A stretch of 64,000 nucleotides of DNA from Apostichopus japonicus (Eukaryota > Echinodermata > Holothuroidea > Aspidochirotida > Stichopodidae), in the NCBI RefSeq assembly GCF_037975245.1, contig NC_092561.1:8492001-8556000 (forward strand). The letters are read 5' to 3'. Made by a program: the position numbers and the translations under genes. The notes under the pieces were generated by a model. The model saw nothing but the letters and a program-made list of their open reading frames with translations. It was not told the origin of the DNA and searched no databases. Shown one piece after another: positions 24,564 through 39,500 of this stretch. How positions within the stretch are numbered: the stretch's first letter is position 1; the number at the start of each line of letters is the position of its first letter.

Positions 24564-27500
24564 TTATCTCATCCCATATTTCTTTTTCTGTTTCTGCAAG
24601 AGGTAACTCGTGAAGGTCAGCTCGGCCCTGGCCATGCCGCTGCAGAGCTTGTCCTTCTTCGCGTCTTCCTTCAGTACCAGTCCCTTGATGTCGATGCCCT
24701 GGGGGTGCCATATACCCCCCTGGTTCACCGTCTTGTCCGGATCGAGGATACACTTATCGTTCAACTCTCTGTTCCGGGCTTTCAACAGGACCACCTCCTT
24801 CCGCATCTTCTCCACTCCGTAAGCCTCGACCTTCCGCCAGAACGTCTTGTTGAAGTGGTCGTAGAGCATCGCGTCGCCCGAGTTCCACTCCCACAGTCTC
24901 CTTCGGACGTCTTTCCGTATCTCGTGCACGGAACTCTTCGCTCTGGCGTTGACAACGAACGAGACGATGTCGTCCGTCTGCCAGCACATCAGGTCCCGAA
25001 GCAGTATCAAAGATTCTTCAAAGTACTCCGTGATCAAGACCAGATCGAACGAGTCGTCCAGATGGGAGATCAATTTCTCTATGGCCTTGACGTTCCCCTT
25101 TTGTTCGTTCGTCAGACCGAGATCGAACATCATCGGGTCTCTGGCCAAGGTCAGATGGCCGTATTTGTTGGTGTAATAGCTGGGATTCCCAGAAAATGTA
25201 GCTAATGGATCTTTAGTTTTAATTTTGAAGTTGCTGCCGAGACTACGATAATAGAAAGTCGATTCGAACATGTCCACCGGATCTCGAATAATGGTCGTCC
25301 ATATTGTGTCTTTGGGCATCACCGATGACATACCTGAAAGAGGAAAGAGAAGAAAATCACTTGCAAAATTTTATCCCGCCCAAATTGAGAGAGATCTTGA
25401 ATTTTCATTTTCCAATTGATATAGGAGATCACAGGGGGGGGGGGAGGAATAGGGAGAATTGAAACAATCCAACATAAAAGAAAATAGATATAAAAACTTT
25501 TGGGTGGGTTTTACACGTCATCACTGCCAAAAAAAACGTTACTTTAAAAAAGTAATTGTTGAACTATTAACCACTAGCAATGCAATAATACAATCGCATC
25601 CGAAGCTTTTTCTTACAATCATTGCCACCCAATAGCGACACTTAATTTTATCCGCGTTTCTAATGCAAGTACGATAAAAAAAAATAGTTGGAGTGCGATA
25701 AATTTCTCATCGAAAATTAAAATAGGAAAAATCACGCAAAACTGCATTGTGGTTTTGATGATGTAGCATGAGCAGTTTTTCATGAATCTGACGTAACGTC
25801 ATGTGCGACATACTTAGATCTTAGTAATACAGTGAAAAGCAGCACCAGTGATGTGACAAGCAATAAATTCAAAATGACACAGGCAGTCCTGAAATGACCC
25901 ATGGCCTCAACAACAGGCTTCTTGTACTAAATATCTTCTTGAGATATTGGGTTTGCAAGGATTTCACAATTTGACCCCTGGTGACCCCAAATGACCTTTG
26001 ACCTTCAACAAAAACAAAAGATTTCTTGTACTTAATGTTTTACTTCTACACACCAAATATGAAATTGGTCCGACCTTCTTGAGATATCGTGTTAACAAGC
26101 TGGGCGTCACAAAAGCACACATATACATGCATACTGTAAGCCATCATGAATGCAAAGGTTATGAATATCATCAAAACCAAAAACCAAATTACGCGGCTTG
26201 AAAACTGATACCACATCAAGCCGAGAGTCTGAGTTTGCAGCCCTCCAAACCAAGAGTTGCCAGGTCTGATATTTAGAATGAGTCATCAAAATAATGAGCT
26301 ATCAAAATCTTGTGGCGGATTTTCTAGTTTTACTGTAATTTTTAATGCAATATGCTTTCCATTGCATGATGCTGAATGGCTGACTTGAGTGCCTGCAGTT
26401 GAAGCCGATGACCACTGACCATTGACCACATAGCGACTGTATACACTGATTGTAACCAATTGAGAGAGAGAGAGATCTTAATGGGGCTCATAGATGGCGC
26501 TGTCAAGCTACAGTATATACGGCTCTGGGTCCTCACGTGTGTAATCCGTAATGTTTACAGATCTCTGAACCAGGGTAATACATTACTCTAGCACATAGCC
26601 TTGCTGTGTGATTGATTCGAATAGTTCAAGGTTCTAGACGTATAGTTTTTTTAACAATGAAAGAAGGACCTTAGAAGAACCCAAGTTCAAGTGCTTAAAA
26701 CAACTACAGACTTTGTAACTACGGAACAGTACGTTTCAACAAGCTCTCTTCTGCAACAGTTACCTAAAAAAAAATGAAGTAGCTATCAACCTCAAGGTAG
26801 CTGATTGCAGTTAGAGACAGCAACCTTGTCAAGTTTTGCGGCGGTCCAACTAGCTAGATGGGAATGATTTGACAGGGCCACTCTGTTGATTTTTGGCATA
26901 ACCGGAGAGCCTCATTGGATTGGCCCCCCCCCCCCCGGAGGTATCAGGCAGTACATCTGAATATGACAATCACCGTAATGGTGAAAGAGCCGCAAATATA
27001 CCCAAATTGATGGATAGCTTTTGCAATAATTTTATGAATGAATCGTATTGAATCCGTCAACTACTAGGGTAAAAAACTGCATTGTAACATAGGATCTGAC
27101 ATTAAGCCTAAACACAGTCACTTTGCACTGTACTTCACCTTACACTGACTTATAATTCTTTTGTTCTTTTGACTTGGGCACAGTCTGATGGGTTCAACCT
27201 AAAACTATCGACCTTCCACAACTTGCACCAAAGCTACAGTATCGACATAAAACCTATTGTGCTTTGCAAATGGGTGCCTTTGTGCTTGCAAGGCCAACAA
27301 AGGTCACTTTCTGGAAATTAACAGAATTTGTATTTACTCCAAGCAATGACCTATACCATATATACCACAATTACCTTTTATAAATGCATGGCTTGATTGC
27401 CCATCGGAACAAACCAGGAACTAGTGTACAGTATATATTTACTGTTTTCACAATGTAAAACAGACTGACTTGCACTTACAGTAATATTAATTACTGCAGC

Positions 27501-30500
27501 ACAGCACAGGCACATAGCCACCACACCTAATGTAGCCCACTGTTGATGACATATCACTGCTTGCTTTCATACCGAGCAGAAATTGTGCCTAATAGTCACT
27601 AACCTCAGTTCTTTTTACTTTTTACATTGTTTTACAAATGTAAAATGGACACAACTGCACTATAATAATAACAGTATATTTCAGTCAAGACAGACACACA
27701 GCCACCACGGATAAATGTCATCACTTGTTGAGAACTTGAGATTATAAATACTGAGATATCTTGTAAATACTGAGATATCTTGTATATACTGAGACATTAA
27801 ATTTATACTGAGATATGTTGTAAATACTGCTGAGACATCTTGTTAATGCTGAGATATCTTGTAAATACTGAGATATCTCGTATATACTGAGACATTAAAT
27901 TTATACTGAGATATGTTGTAAATACTACTGAGACATCTTGTAAATACTGAGATATCTCGTATGTGTTTCACAGTAGTCACCAATTCTCGATGGCCTTCAT
28001 CAATGCATGCAGAAACACTTCATGCCCAGATATTGAGACAGAATTTATCCATGCAAACTCCATACTACCCACAGTGTATTGTATGTACCAATAGAAAGCC
28101 AAATGGCCAAGGCAAGGCTTAAATGGAAAATGAGAGCAGAAACCAGCAATATAAAGTTCAGAGACATTCAGATCACAATAATGAAAAGTCAAGAAATTTT
28201 TGCCTTTTTTTTTTCTCCGTCAAAAATATACTAGAAAGTCACAAATTGTTAGACACCCAGGGAGAAAAAGTATCAAATATATTAAATATGAAGAACAATA
28301 TGAAACAAAAGAAAACCAAAATTAAAACAAAGAAAGAAAAAACAAAGAGTAGGAAACTGAAGGAGGTATGATTTCATCCACTCTTTGGATCTGAAGAAGT
28401 TACCTTTGAATTGACTAGTGTTGATCGCCCTCCAATATTCTATAATGTTGAGTGCAGTCCTCCCATCGTCTTCCCCCCCCCCCCGCCCATTTTATTCGGA
28501 CTCACCCTCATGTAGCATAGAACATGACTCCTCTACAGGGATACTGTAAAGGGTAGGCCCTGACTAAGCATGAAAAGGTTAAAGTAATATTGAAAGTTGT
28601 CAACTCAATGTAAACTTATGACTGAATGGAAGAAAGGAGGTGAAAAAGGCAGAGGAAAGAAGGCCAAGGAAAGGAGGTGAAAAAGAAAAGACAGAGGAAA
28701 GGAGGTGAAAAAGGGCAGAGAAAACGGGGGAATTTAACTACACACCCACAAAGAATTAGAATATTTTCACTTCAATGATACCATGTTTATTGTTCCCCAT
28801 GACTTAGTTTATTATATGGAGATTGATGTATACAACTGGTACAAATTTATATGAAGTAGTGTTGGAAACTCATTGAACCCTTATATGACAGACGTTTCTA
28901 AATATGCAATCAGGAGGGGGGGAGGGGGAAGGGGAGAAGGGGAGAATGGAAGATGAGAGTTGGGATGGGAGGACAGCACAAAGAGGCATTTGAGTATTTT
29001 ACTTGAATGAAACATGTTCATTGTTCACTATGACTCTTCATATATGGATAATGTGGAGGTTAAGAATTCCTATATATAGTGATCTGAGGCTCACTATAGG
29101 CCTACTGTACATGACATAAGTTTGAACTATGCACCCAGAGGCAGAGGGAAGAGAAGGGAAGAGGAGAGGGAAGGCATAGGTCCCTTATGTCCCTCCCTCT
29201 GGGGAAAGGGAATGGGAAGTCAGCAGTGGAAGAGGCCGGAGACGATGGAGAAAGAAGACCCACTATGACACTGCCACACTTATGATGACATCAAAGACTT
29301 AGAAACCCCGCCCCACCCAATTCCATCCCACCTTCACCTGTCAATAGAGTATTTCTACTGGAAACTGAAATAGGATTTGAAAATGTGAATGGTCTCTTCC
29401 AGGTAAAATCTTTGAGATTCCCAACATCTGAAAAGCATTTGTGTTGTTGCCTCCTAAAGTTGAGTCCCCATCGCCTTCCTTCCAGCCCATACAACACCCT
29501 GTGCCAACGGAAGCCATGCATATATGCATATTACTGTACTTGTATACTACATATATACTACTATACACTATATATACTTCTGTCATACTATATGTACATA
29601 CTACTGTACTATATATACTACTGTACTATATATACTACTGTGTGTATATACTACTGTACTATATATACTACTGTACTATATATACTACTGTGTGTATATA
29701 CTATTGTCATACTATATGTACATACTATGTATATATTATTGTGGGTATGTATACTGTATGTTTATACTACTCTAATATACTACTGTATGTATATATTACT
29801 GTAAGTATGTATACTGTATGTATATACTACTGTACTATATGTATATATGTATGTATATGTTATTGTATGTATGTATACTGTATGTACAGTATATACTACT
29901 GTACTATATGTATGTATATGTTACTGTATGTACAGTATATACTACTGTACTATATGTATGTATATGTTACTGTATGTACAGTATATACTACTGTACTATA
30001 TGTATATACTACTGTACTATATGTATAAATGTATGTATATGTTACTGTATGTATATATACTGTATGTACAGTATATACTACTGTACTATATATATATAGT
30101 ACTGTACTATATGTACTATATACTACTGCACTATATACTACTGTACTTTCAACAGCACTAAATTGCATCGTTACAGTTGGTTTATTTAGGACTATAGTGT
30201 CTGGAAAAATCTCTGGCAGAGGAAAAAAAAAATTTGTAATTTCGCTTTTCGGTTACTTTCACAAAGTCTTTTTCATTCATGTGCGATATGTCTACAGAAA
30301 GCACTGCAGTCATATTGGTGCTAATGTTCAAAGTTCTGTTTACATATACTGTAGCTCTGATTCAAAGAATTACAATGGTGTGCAAGCGCTCACAAGGCGG
30401 ATGAACTTGTGTACGGCGGGGTGGGTGATTTGACAGGTTCGAGAAACCCCTTACAGTGCATCTTTGCCAAATGAAAAAAAGAAAAGTGCTTTAGAATTCA

Positions 30501-33494
30501 ACACAAGTTAAGGTGAGCCCTCTAAAATATTCCGTTGCCTTGAAACTTAACAAAATTATGTTTCAAAAAGATATTGTCTTTAAAATTATGACTGAAGTTG
30601 TGCATTACAACTAGTGATCGATTAACTCACTGTACTAACATGATGAACTGCAATTAGAGAGTTTGCAGCTTGTCAAGTCTTGCAAAACGACATAGGACCT
30701 ATATGACAGCAGTCTGTGTGGATTAACATTAAAGCTAAAATAGATTTATTTGGCTACAATCATCTGCATGTTCATAAATCAACAAAACCAACAGACACAA
30801 ACACTCCCAAACATTTAAAGTAAATATACACTGTTGTAACTTGTTTTCATTGGCAATCGCTGCCTTTTGAAGTGTCATCTCATTTCATCGTTCCTGGCGA
30901 ATTTTTATGCAACAGATAACGTTTCCATTTTGCCTTTAATCACCCAAGAGATCGATATCGAAGCGGGAGTCATATTGACTCTGAGTGCATATTGAGTTTT
31001 GCTGAGTGTCATGTAAAGTTAAGGTCTGCAAACTATGCAAGGGGCGCGACCAAACAGTGGGTCAACAAAATATTGATCATTTGTCCAAAGTCCTAGGTAG
31101 CAGGGATGAGCCTGGGGTAAAAAAAAAAAAATACAGAACTTTGCAAAAATTGCGGTATAGGCTCCAATTTGCGTATGCTACAGTGTGATAGGATAATAGC
31201 TTTTGTCCTCCTGCAGGTTGGATATCCATAAGTAATGAAAAACATGCGAACGACAGATCAAATGATACAAGGCTGTTGTTAGAAATTCACGGAAATTGAG
31301 AGGTGTAAATCTCGGAGGTAGAAAAGAAATCACGGATATTCCGAGATAGTCAGGAAAGAATGTCAAACTTTGAATGCATCTGAGTCATATTTTGGCTGCC
31401 TTTTTTGTGTGTATGGTTGTGTGTATATTTATGTGTGGAAATACCATGATCTGCTGTCAAGTTATGAACTATGATAGATCACGAAACAGGGTTCCACAAT
31501 TATATTTTACAAGAGTAAATGCTAACTTACTCAACTGACCGATGAATAGACATGTTGCGGAAGAAACGTTAAAAATTGTAAATCCTCACATGTTGCAAGA
31601 TTGCAGATCACACTGTTGCAGCATACAGTTTCTTCTTTCCAGGATTCTTACTAAACCAATGCAAAGAACTGATTAAAAGGGGAGGAATTAAAATCTCCTC
31701 ACCCCTCCATATCTGTGCTTCAAATGCATAAATGTATTCATTATGGGACCAATGAATGACTTTTTGGTGTTGTTTTCCAAAAAGACTAACTTTTTTGAAA
31801 GCAAAGTAGATACAGTAAATGTAAAAGAGTAGAAAAATTTCAAAAAAGTTTGAGAAAATAATGAAATACTGCATAAAAAGTGATTTAAAGAAAAAAGCCC
31901 CCATCTTGGGGGCGGGGAACACTGGCCTTGACGACACTTACCGAGCTGTTGCAAATCTTTACGGAAATCGTGAAGGAACAGAAACAAAACAACTTTGTGA
32001 TTGACGAAAAAGTTAATAGATTGACAAAACTCTGGGATGACTTTTTTAAAGGTAGTTTGTAGCTTTTTTTTTATGAATCCCAACCTGGACTTTCGGAAAT
32101 TCAGGTTGTCCAAATATCCAAAAGGTTTGGTAAACTTTATTCTGAGAAGATTAATGTATAAATTTATAGCAGAGATAACATCATACAGAAAGAGGTGTAG
32201 TTTACTGTAAAATAAACCAGTCTGTTTGTTGTTGTTGTTGATTTATAGTGAAGACAAGATGTCCATATACTGTACTCAAAATGCTCACTCACTGCTAATA
32301 ACCATGATTACAATAAGAATAGAATAAAACTGTAAGCAAACTGCTTATCCACTAGAGAGCCTGTGTAGGAGAATGTGTAAAAGAAAGTTGTCCTGAAGTT
32401 TCGATCCTAGCAGGATCTTCTTCAAAGGCTAAATGACAAGTAACAGTAACAGAAGTGACAAATACATGTACAGAATACAGACAGGTTAATGAGCATGGTG
32501 AACACAAAGAGATAGATGTAAGGGGATTAGTATTTACAGTTAATTACAGAAGTCTTCTGTGTTTTCAGCGTTTCCCTGGACATTTCCACTGCCTCATTTT
32601 TCTGTTAGTATGAATCGGGACAATTCCCTTCTGAAACTACCACCAACAATATCCTGTTTAAACAGGTACACTTTACTACTCTAGACCTTAACATCCAACC
32701 ACCCCTCCTTCCCCCATCCCCTAACCTTTTCCTCCTCTTTCGCCCACTCTGAAACCAATATGGACAGTCTTAAGTTTTTATCACTACATACTGCAGGAAG
32801 TTACCTTTCCATGAAGAAAAAAAAAAAAAAATACATTTTAGACATATTTATATATGTAATGTCTAAAATGCATTTTTGAAGTTAACCATGTATGTATTTA
32901 GCAAGTACAGCATATATATTTGTACGTAATATATTCCGCTTTCTCGCGCCATAAGAAATTAGAAACCATTTACAAAGAAGTAAATTCGTACCAGTGACTT
33001 GATACTCTGAGTTTGAATTCAAAATCTTAGGCCAACAAAGATTCTTTTGTTTGGAAAGAAAAACAATTATAGTGCTACACTAAATGTGTTGGGTTGTCAA
33101 GTAGAAAATATCCATGATAAACTTGTACACTGCAATGCTTGTTACCAATGACATTAAAATTTAACATTGCCAATTGCCATCTGAGTTCACAGTACTGTAA
33201 AAATTCTGACTGTGTGGAGTCCACAGTGCATGCCGTTCATTATATAGGCAATTCCTGCAATACTGAATATCAAGCTGTGAGTAGTGGGGATGTATTGTGG
33301 CATGAATATTTAATGAGTGAATAATTACATCACAGGATGTGGTGTACATCTGCATACATCCTTTACAACTGCAGGGAATGAATCAGCTATATACATATAT
33401 GGATACAGATATAGTACACTGTAGGCACATGGTACAGCATGTGTGTTTCTTAATGCAAAGTGGAGAACTGTAAAGAATATGGTTATGTATGTAT

Positions 33495-33564
<70 letters not shown>

Positions 33565-36500
33565 GAAAACGTAATGAGTTGGCAAATTTAGAACAGTGAA
33601 AAACTTCCAGCCTCAACCAGGATTCGAACCTGGGCCTCCCGCTTTATATGCGGACACCCTAACCAACTAGGCTATGGACGCTGATTGTATGTCCAAAGGT
33701 TTGAAACCGGTAAGGAAGGTCGTAATTCCACAGTATGCGTTTGTCACCTGTATCGAACAATACTAGTTCTGTTTTTGGTGACATATTTATATATATATAT
33801 ATATTTATATTTACATAATCATAATAGTAAAGAAGAATCCACATGTGCTTTAATTTAGTGTACATATATCACTCTGTATTAAGCTGATATTTGCTGGACC
33901 TCCAGATCTAAGAACCTTCTGTCCTGATTGGACCAAAGGTAAAATATTGCACGGGATAGATGGTGAAAATGCAAATGCAGTGCGGGACAGCTACGTCCAC
34001 CTCGAAAGCCGAACAAAATTATTGCTGTGCGTGCACCTACCTTTAAAGTTAAATCTTGTGTGGTGACAGAATATGTTGTATTCCTTCACGGGAAACTTGA
34101 GCATGGTGCGCGTGTTAAAAAAGTCGTGACCGAGGTAATTCCCCCTCGGCGGTAAGACAAAGTTGAGGTCGTGATGGTCGCCGTACCTCATCAATATATT
34201 CTGTATGGTGCTGCTGCTACACTTGTGCATTTTGAAAAAGAGAATGTTATTCTTTGGTTGGCCGCAGGTCCTTTCTTCTTCTTCTTCCGGCGGGGTCCCC
34301 GCCTCTCCCTTGAACTCCTCCTCCTTGGACTGATTAAAACTGTCATTCCGCTCTCCTCCTGCAGTGTCTTCTGGAGATGTTTGAAGCACCTGAACTATGT
34401 CATGAATCACTGAAATGTTAGCGGCCTCTTCGTCTTGAGAGATAGGAGACAGGACGGTGAAGTTTTTCTGCGAAGAAGCACCAAAGTAGCTTCGGATGGT
34501 GTCGAACGATGCCTGTGTGGGCAGAGACGAGAATATAGTCGTTGGAAAGAGGATAAAGTGGGAGGAAAATTATTCCCTCGAGTTTAAGTCAACATTCACA
34601 ATTTATGGTTTCATAACAATAGTAATAATAGTTAGTTTTACGACGCTTAAGTGACCACAAATGTGGAAGAAACCCGCAAGGGCTTATGGTTTACAACTTA
34701 CATGTCGGGTGTCTTCAAATTCAACATTCAATAGTTTAACTAAATTTTGGGGAATTTTCTGCATCTTGTATGTCAAAACTGCTGAAAATAGCACTCTTTT
34801 CCCTTAAATTAAATGAAATATATGTTGAAAGCATCTGGCAACAGCTGGGTTAGTGATGCTTCTCTTAATAAGTCACAAATCATTCATCTACTGAGGAATA
34901 ATAATATTTCTGTACAAACTTAGTTGCATAATCATGAAATACTAAATGTAAAGAGTAAAAGAGAGAATATATTGGAAACTTTATTTAAGCAAACAGTCTT
35001 CCCAATTAACTGAGTTTTAAAAGGGCAAATCAACACAGTAAGCCTTTCATAGGAAAGTAAAGCCTTTGAAAGACATCCGAGGTGATAACATACTGTACAT
35101 CACAGGCCACCTATTATGATTCTCTTCCCAGTGCAGAGAAGGGTTTAAATCTGGTGAGGTTAGTTTATGGTCAAACAAACATATTTAGACTTAGGAACAA
35201 GTTATTGAGATGGGAACTCCAGCTAACAGTGTGAAAGTTATTGTCTGCTATATGAGTGTCATATTTTGTCTGGATCAAAATATCCCTTAGCAACAATGTA
35301 AAAATGTCAAAATAGAGAACACTCTTGCTTTAACATGGATGGTTAAAAATACAGTGCTTGCATTTTGAATGTACATTATCAAAACAAAAACTGACCTAAA
35401 ACCAGTCTAAAATTAACTCTGACCTTACATTTCTTGAAATACCAAAATTAAAGTATTTCTCATCAAACTAAACTTCACAGTAAAGACAAACTTTGGCTAA
35501 AAGCAATGACATGCAATTCTGTGGGGAGGAGTAACTTGCATCTTGAAAAACACACACTTTTGGCCTGAAATTCTAGAATCTGAGGTTTAAAAAAAAAAAA
35601 TTCATGAAACATTGAACAACGTGAAAGCATTTTGTTGTTTTGAAGAAACAGTTTATTCGAACAGGACAAAAATTAACGTGGTAACTATTAACGTAGATTA
35701 TCGCTTTCATAACTCCGGAGAAGAACAGCTGTTTCCCTTTTCCCTAAACCTAACCCAACTCAGACTAACCAATATCCCTGCCTACTTTAAATGCCATGGT
35801 TACAGTAAATAGAACATGCACTTCTCTCCTCGTCCATTTTTGTTGACATAATTAAGAGATGGCCATGTGGTGGTTCCTGTAGCAGCTGATTGTAACTAAT
35901 AGACAATATTTTGGCAAATATCATCCAAACATGATAAAAGCTTAGTATATATGTGCTGTATGCTTTTCCTCATTTACAATGAGTTGAAGAGGGAAACATT
36001 GTTACATGTTTCCCATTGCTCCATCATAGAGCCTTCACATACTAAGACGTTCTGTGTTTGTGTAGGGCCCTAGCTTTAAAAGGAGAGCAAATAAAACATA
36101 TACGCCTGTATACTTACTGTCTGCTTGTACCTTTCCAAATGTTTTTTGGCTACTTACATGATCACTATATATATATATATATATATACACTGTATACACC
36201 ATACAAATGTTACTCATGCATATAATGGAATTGCTTGGTCATCCTCTTAGAAGATACATTCCTTAAACAGATACAGTTTAGTTTAGTTTAGAGACCCAAG
36301 GATCAGGAAGCCTTACAGTAGCTTATTTGAGACCCTATCCATGTTAAATCGTGGATGAGCACTGGCTTATTTCAGGCCTCTCTTTCCAATAAGTGTTCAG
36401 AGGATAACGAGGCAGGGGTGTGAATTCGCTCCCATTCCTGCTCCCGGGGCCGTCATATAACGTCCCCATCCAAACTCTAGAGCCATGTAAATGGTTACCC

Positions 36501-39500
36501 ACATATATCTAACTGTGGGGTATTTTGATAACATTCATTGATAACAGTCTTTCTCTAGCATGAAAGGGAAATAAATTTGTTAAAGAGCTATTTCAAATGA
36601 TATAATTCCACCCACATTTAAAGACTGTTTACAATCAGAACTGGCAAAGGATGGTTGGTGGGAGGGGGGGGGGTAGGCAGGAATGAGAGTTAAAGATAAG
36701 GAAAAATCTGCTAAGTACTAATCATGACCTAATGTTAGGCTACTATACCTACAGTATATGAAGCCTAACAATGGTATGTATTGCCAAATGTATGTACATG
36801 GTAGCAACTCCTTTCAGCAGTTTGCGGTAATTAGTACCTGGAGGGGGTCATTCAGAGAGCCATGTATCCCAGACGTGACATACTGTAGCCACAACGTTTC
36901 AACACAGTTTGATATACAGTTACTGTTCATATTATTAACCTCTCCTCTTCCCCTGTTGCTTTCTTCTCTCCATCCCTTGTCTACTAATCCCCTTACATGT
37001 ATCTCAAATTGTGTTCACCGTGCTCATTAACCTGTCTGTATTCTGTGCGTGTTTTTGTCCCTTCTGTTACTGTTACTTGTCATTTAGCCTCTGAAGAAGA
37101 TCCTGCTAGGATCGAAACGTCAGGCCAACTTACTTTTACACACTCTATTACACAGGCTCTCTAGTGGATAAGCAGTTTGCTAACAGTTTTATTTGATTTA
37201 TATTATTAACCTATCTCACATTTCGAACACCTTGTTTGCTTGCTTGCTTATCAAGTTATATCCTATTAAGAAGTGTTCAAAATCAGGATTTTTCCTCATA
37301 TTTCCAGACTTATCTTCAAAATGCAAGGACTATCAAGACCAACAAATAGAAGTTTTTCTCATTAGCCCTACTTTTTCCATTTAATACCAGATTGAATGGG
37401 AATCATGCTTGTTACTTTGGGTCTTGTAACTATTTGTTTGGGGTCTTTGGAATTGAAGTTTTGACATACAGTATCTGTTAGCCAACTCACAGTATGTTTG
37501 CCATTTTGTGTATTCTTTGTTTAAAACTATTTTACTATTTACATATTTCGGAATTTGTTTGGGAATATACAGGTATATCCTTTAAGGGCTTTAATTATTA
37601 TCGTTTAGTATCGGTGTTTTTATATTGTTGCTTAAGGCTTTTACATTTAGTGCCTTATTGGTTCTATATATTTAATATTTTGGTCTTTGTTCCTATTTGT
37701 TTTAGGTTTTACATTTGTAAAGCACTTTGAGCAGCTTTGCTGATTATGCGCTATATAAATATTACTTACTATTATTATCATCAATGAAAAGAGGTTTTGG
37801 ATTATGAAAGAGTTCTTGGTTGCACCTCCCTTGGTTGGGAGGGGGAGAAGGGATGTTATGGTGGTTGAGAGCTTCTTACATTGGGGTAGTCTACGAATTG
37901 GATACAAAATTTCACTGAGGCTCACTAGAGCAATTTCACGCCCATCCATGTGCTGGACTTTTTATGTTTCTTATCACCAACTGTTACAGACATTGCCTGC
38001 AAATCTGGAATAAAAAAAAATCACCTCCAGGACAACCGGCCAACAGGTACATCAAAAGCCGTATCCCCGGGGATGCACCCCTCCCCCCCCAGGGGTTTCA
38101 ACTACTTCGCCACGCCACCTATTCATAGTCTTTATGGTACATTCATAGCTTTGTGAAGAATTTTTGCAAGAATGAGATCATGATCTATCAAAAATGTATC
38201 CCATATTTTCCCAAGCCCGGGCTGTATTGACCCGTGGCCACATGAATGATGTCCCAGGTGACGCCCCTTAGACAGGCTTGCATGCGCCAAAGCCACTAAC
38301 CTGTTCCTCGAAGAGCCTCCTGCTGCTGCTTGGTATTTTATCTACCAATCTCTTGAAAGATTTGGGCCCAGTCACGTTACTCCTGCAGCGAGAGAAAGAT
38401 CAAAATAATGTACGACCGATTCTGTCAATGCTCGCTCACAGTTCTCCCAAGTAGTATTTTAATACTTGCGACAGAGGTACTCCGGCCTAGAATTTCGCAA
38501 GTTTAAGCAAGAGATCTACATGTATTTATAAAAAACAACCTACGTCCTTCAAAACACCCTCCTCCAGGGCTAAACTTGAGTTCTCGCTGGAATTTTTGTT
38601 TCCTGAACCATGACATGCATACACGTACAGTACATCAGTAGCTGTACATGGCTTTTGAGAGTAGCTCACATACATTTGATGATAGTAAGCGATATTACAG
38701 GGCTTACATCACTTTAGGTACGGAAATCTGTGACTGGCAGTTGTTAACCGACTTCATCGTGTGTTTATGTATTTGCTCTCTAATTATGCAACTATGCCTT
38801 CATACAACCACGAGGGTGGGCTCGCTACCCATCGGACTCAGCTACAAATGCACTAGGGTTATTGGAGTACCAGAGGGGTTTTAAGTATCTGCAGTGACCA
38901 GGTTAATAGTTTGCACGATAAACTTTGTTCTCAAGTGTACTTGCTACAATACCTTGTGCATAGTCTTTGTGAGGGCGGGGTGGGGGGGGGTCGCAACAGA
39001 TTTAAAGAATATTTTTTGTGAATTTTTATACGTGCAATGTGTAGAACCTCACCTATTAATATGATTGATACAAATCCATATTAACCTACTACTGTAGCTG
39101 AACAAGTTTGAAGGGTATAAATAAACTGAAGTTTGATTTTTGGTTTGATAAAAACATAATTTGCCTTCGATTTCATGAACTGCATTTAACGTACATACAC
39201 GTGTGTGTACGATAGACATTTAACAGAACTTGTAGACTTGTGTATGCTAGTTCAGGTCTCCTTCTCTGGCCCATCCCCATCCCCCCTCCCCACCCCACCT
39301 CACCCATACAGCACAGTATGCAATAAACTTGATTCACAGTCTAATCCAGATTTGTGTTTTTCATGTTGTTTTCCCATTTGAAAATATTTCCAAATAAAGT
39401 GAGACCGTTGAAAACTGTCCACAAAAAGGATGTCCAGCATACAAATTGCATGCCCAGCATTGATAAATACTGATCTCAAATTGTCTCTGCTAGTAAAAGA

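Larger units (their letters stand above)
25334..34040. other. Last intron of the GAL3ST-type gene
   Basis: An 8.7-kb intron without nested genes that I can support. It contains the repeats listed separately (25930-26200, 27745-27962, 28620-29130, 29515-30160, 32315-32530, 33504-33682). The stretch 30161-32314 is AT-rich with nothing recognised. Confidence 0.6.

Noticed and set aside
24705-25205. 166-codon plus-strand frame opposite GAL3ST exon 4
   Set aside because: Shadow of the real exon on the minus strand, whose protein has the family motifs and splice borders.
29385-30433. Tyr/Ile-rich plus-strand frames up to 195 codons
   Set aside because: Translation of the TACTGTA minisatellite within an intron of the opposite-strand gene.
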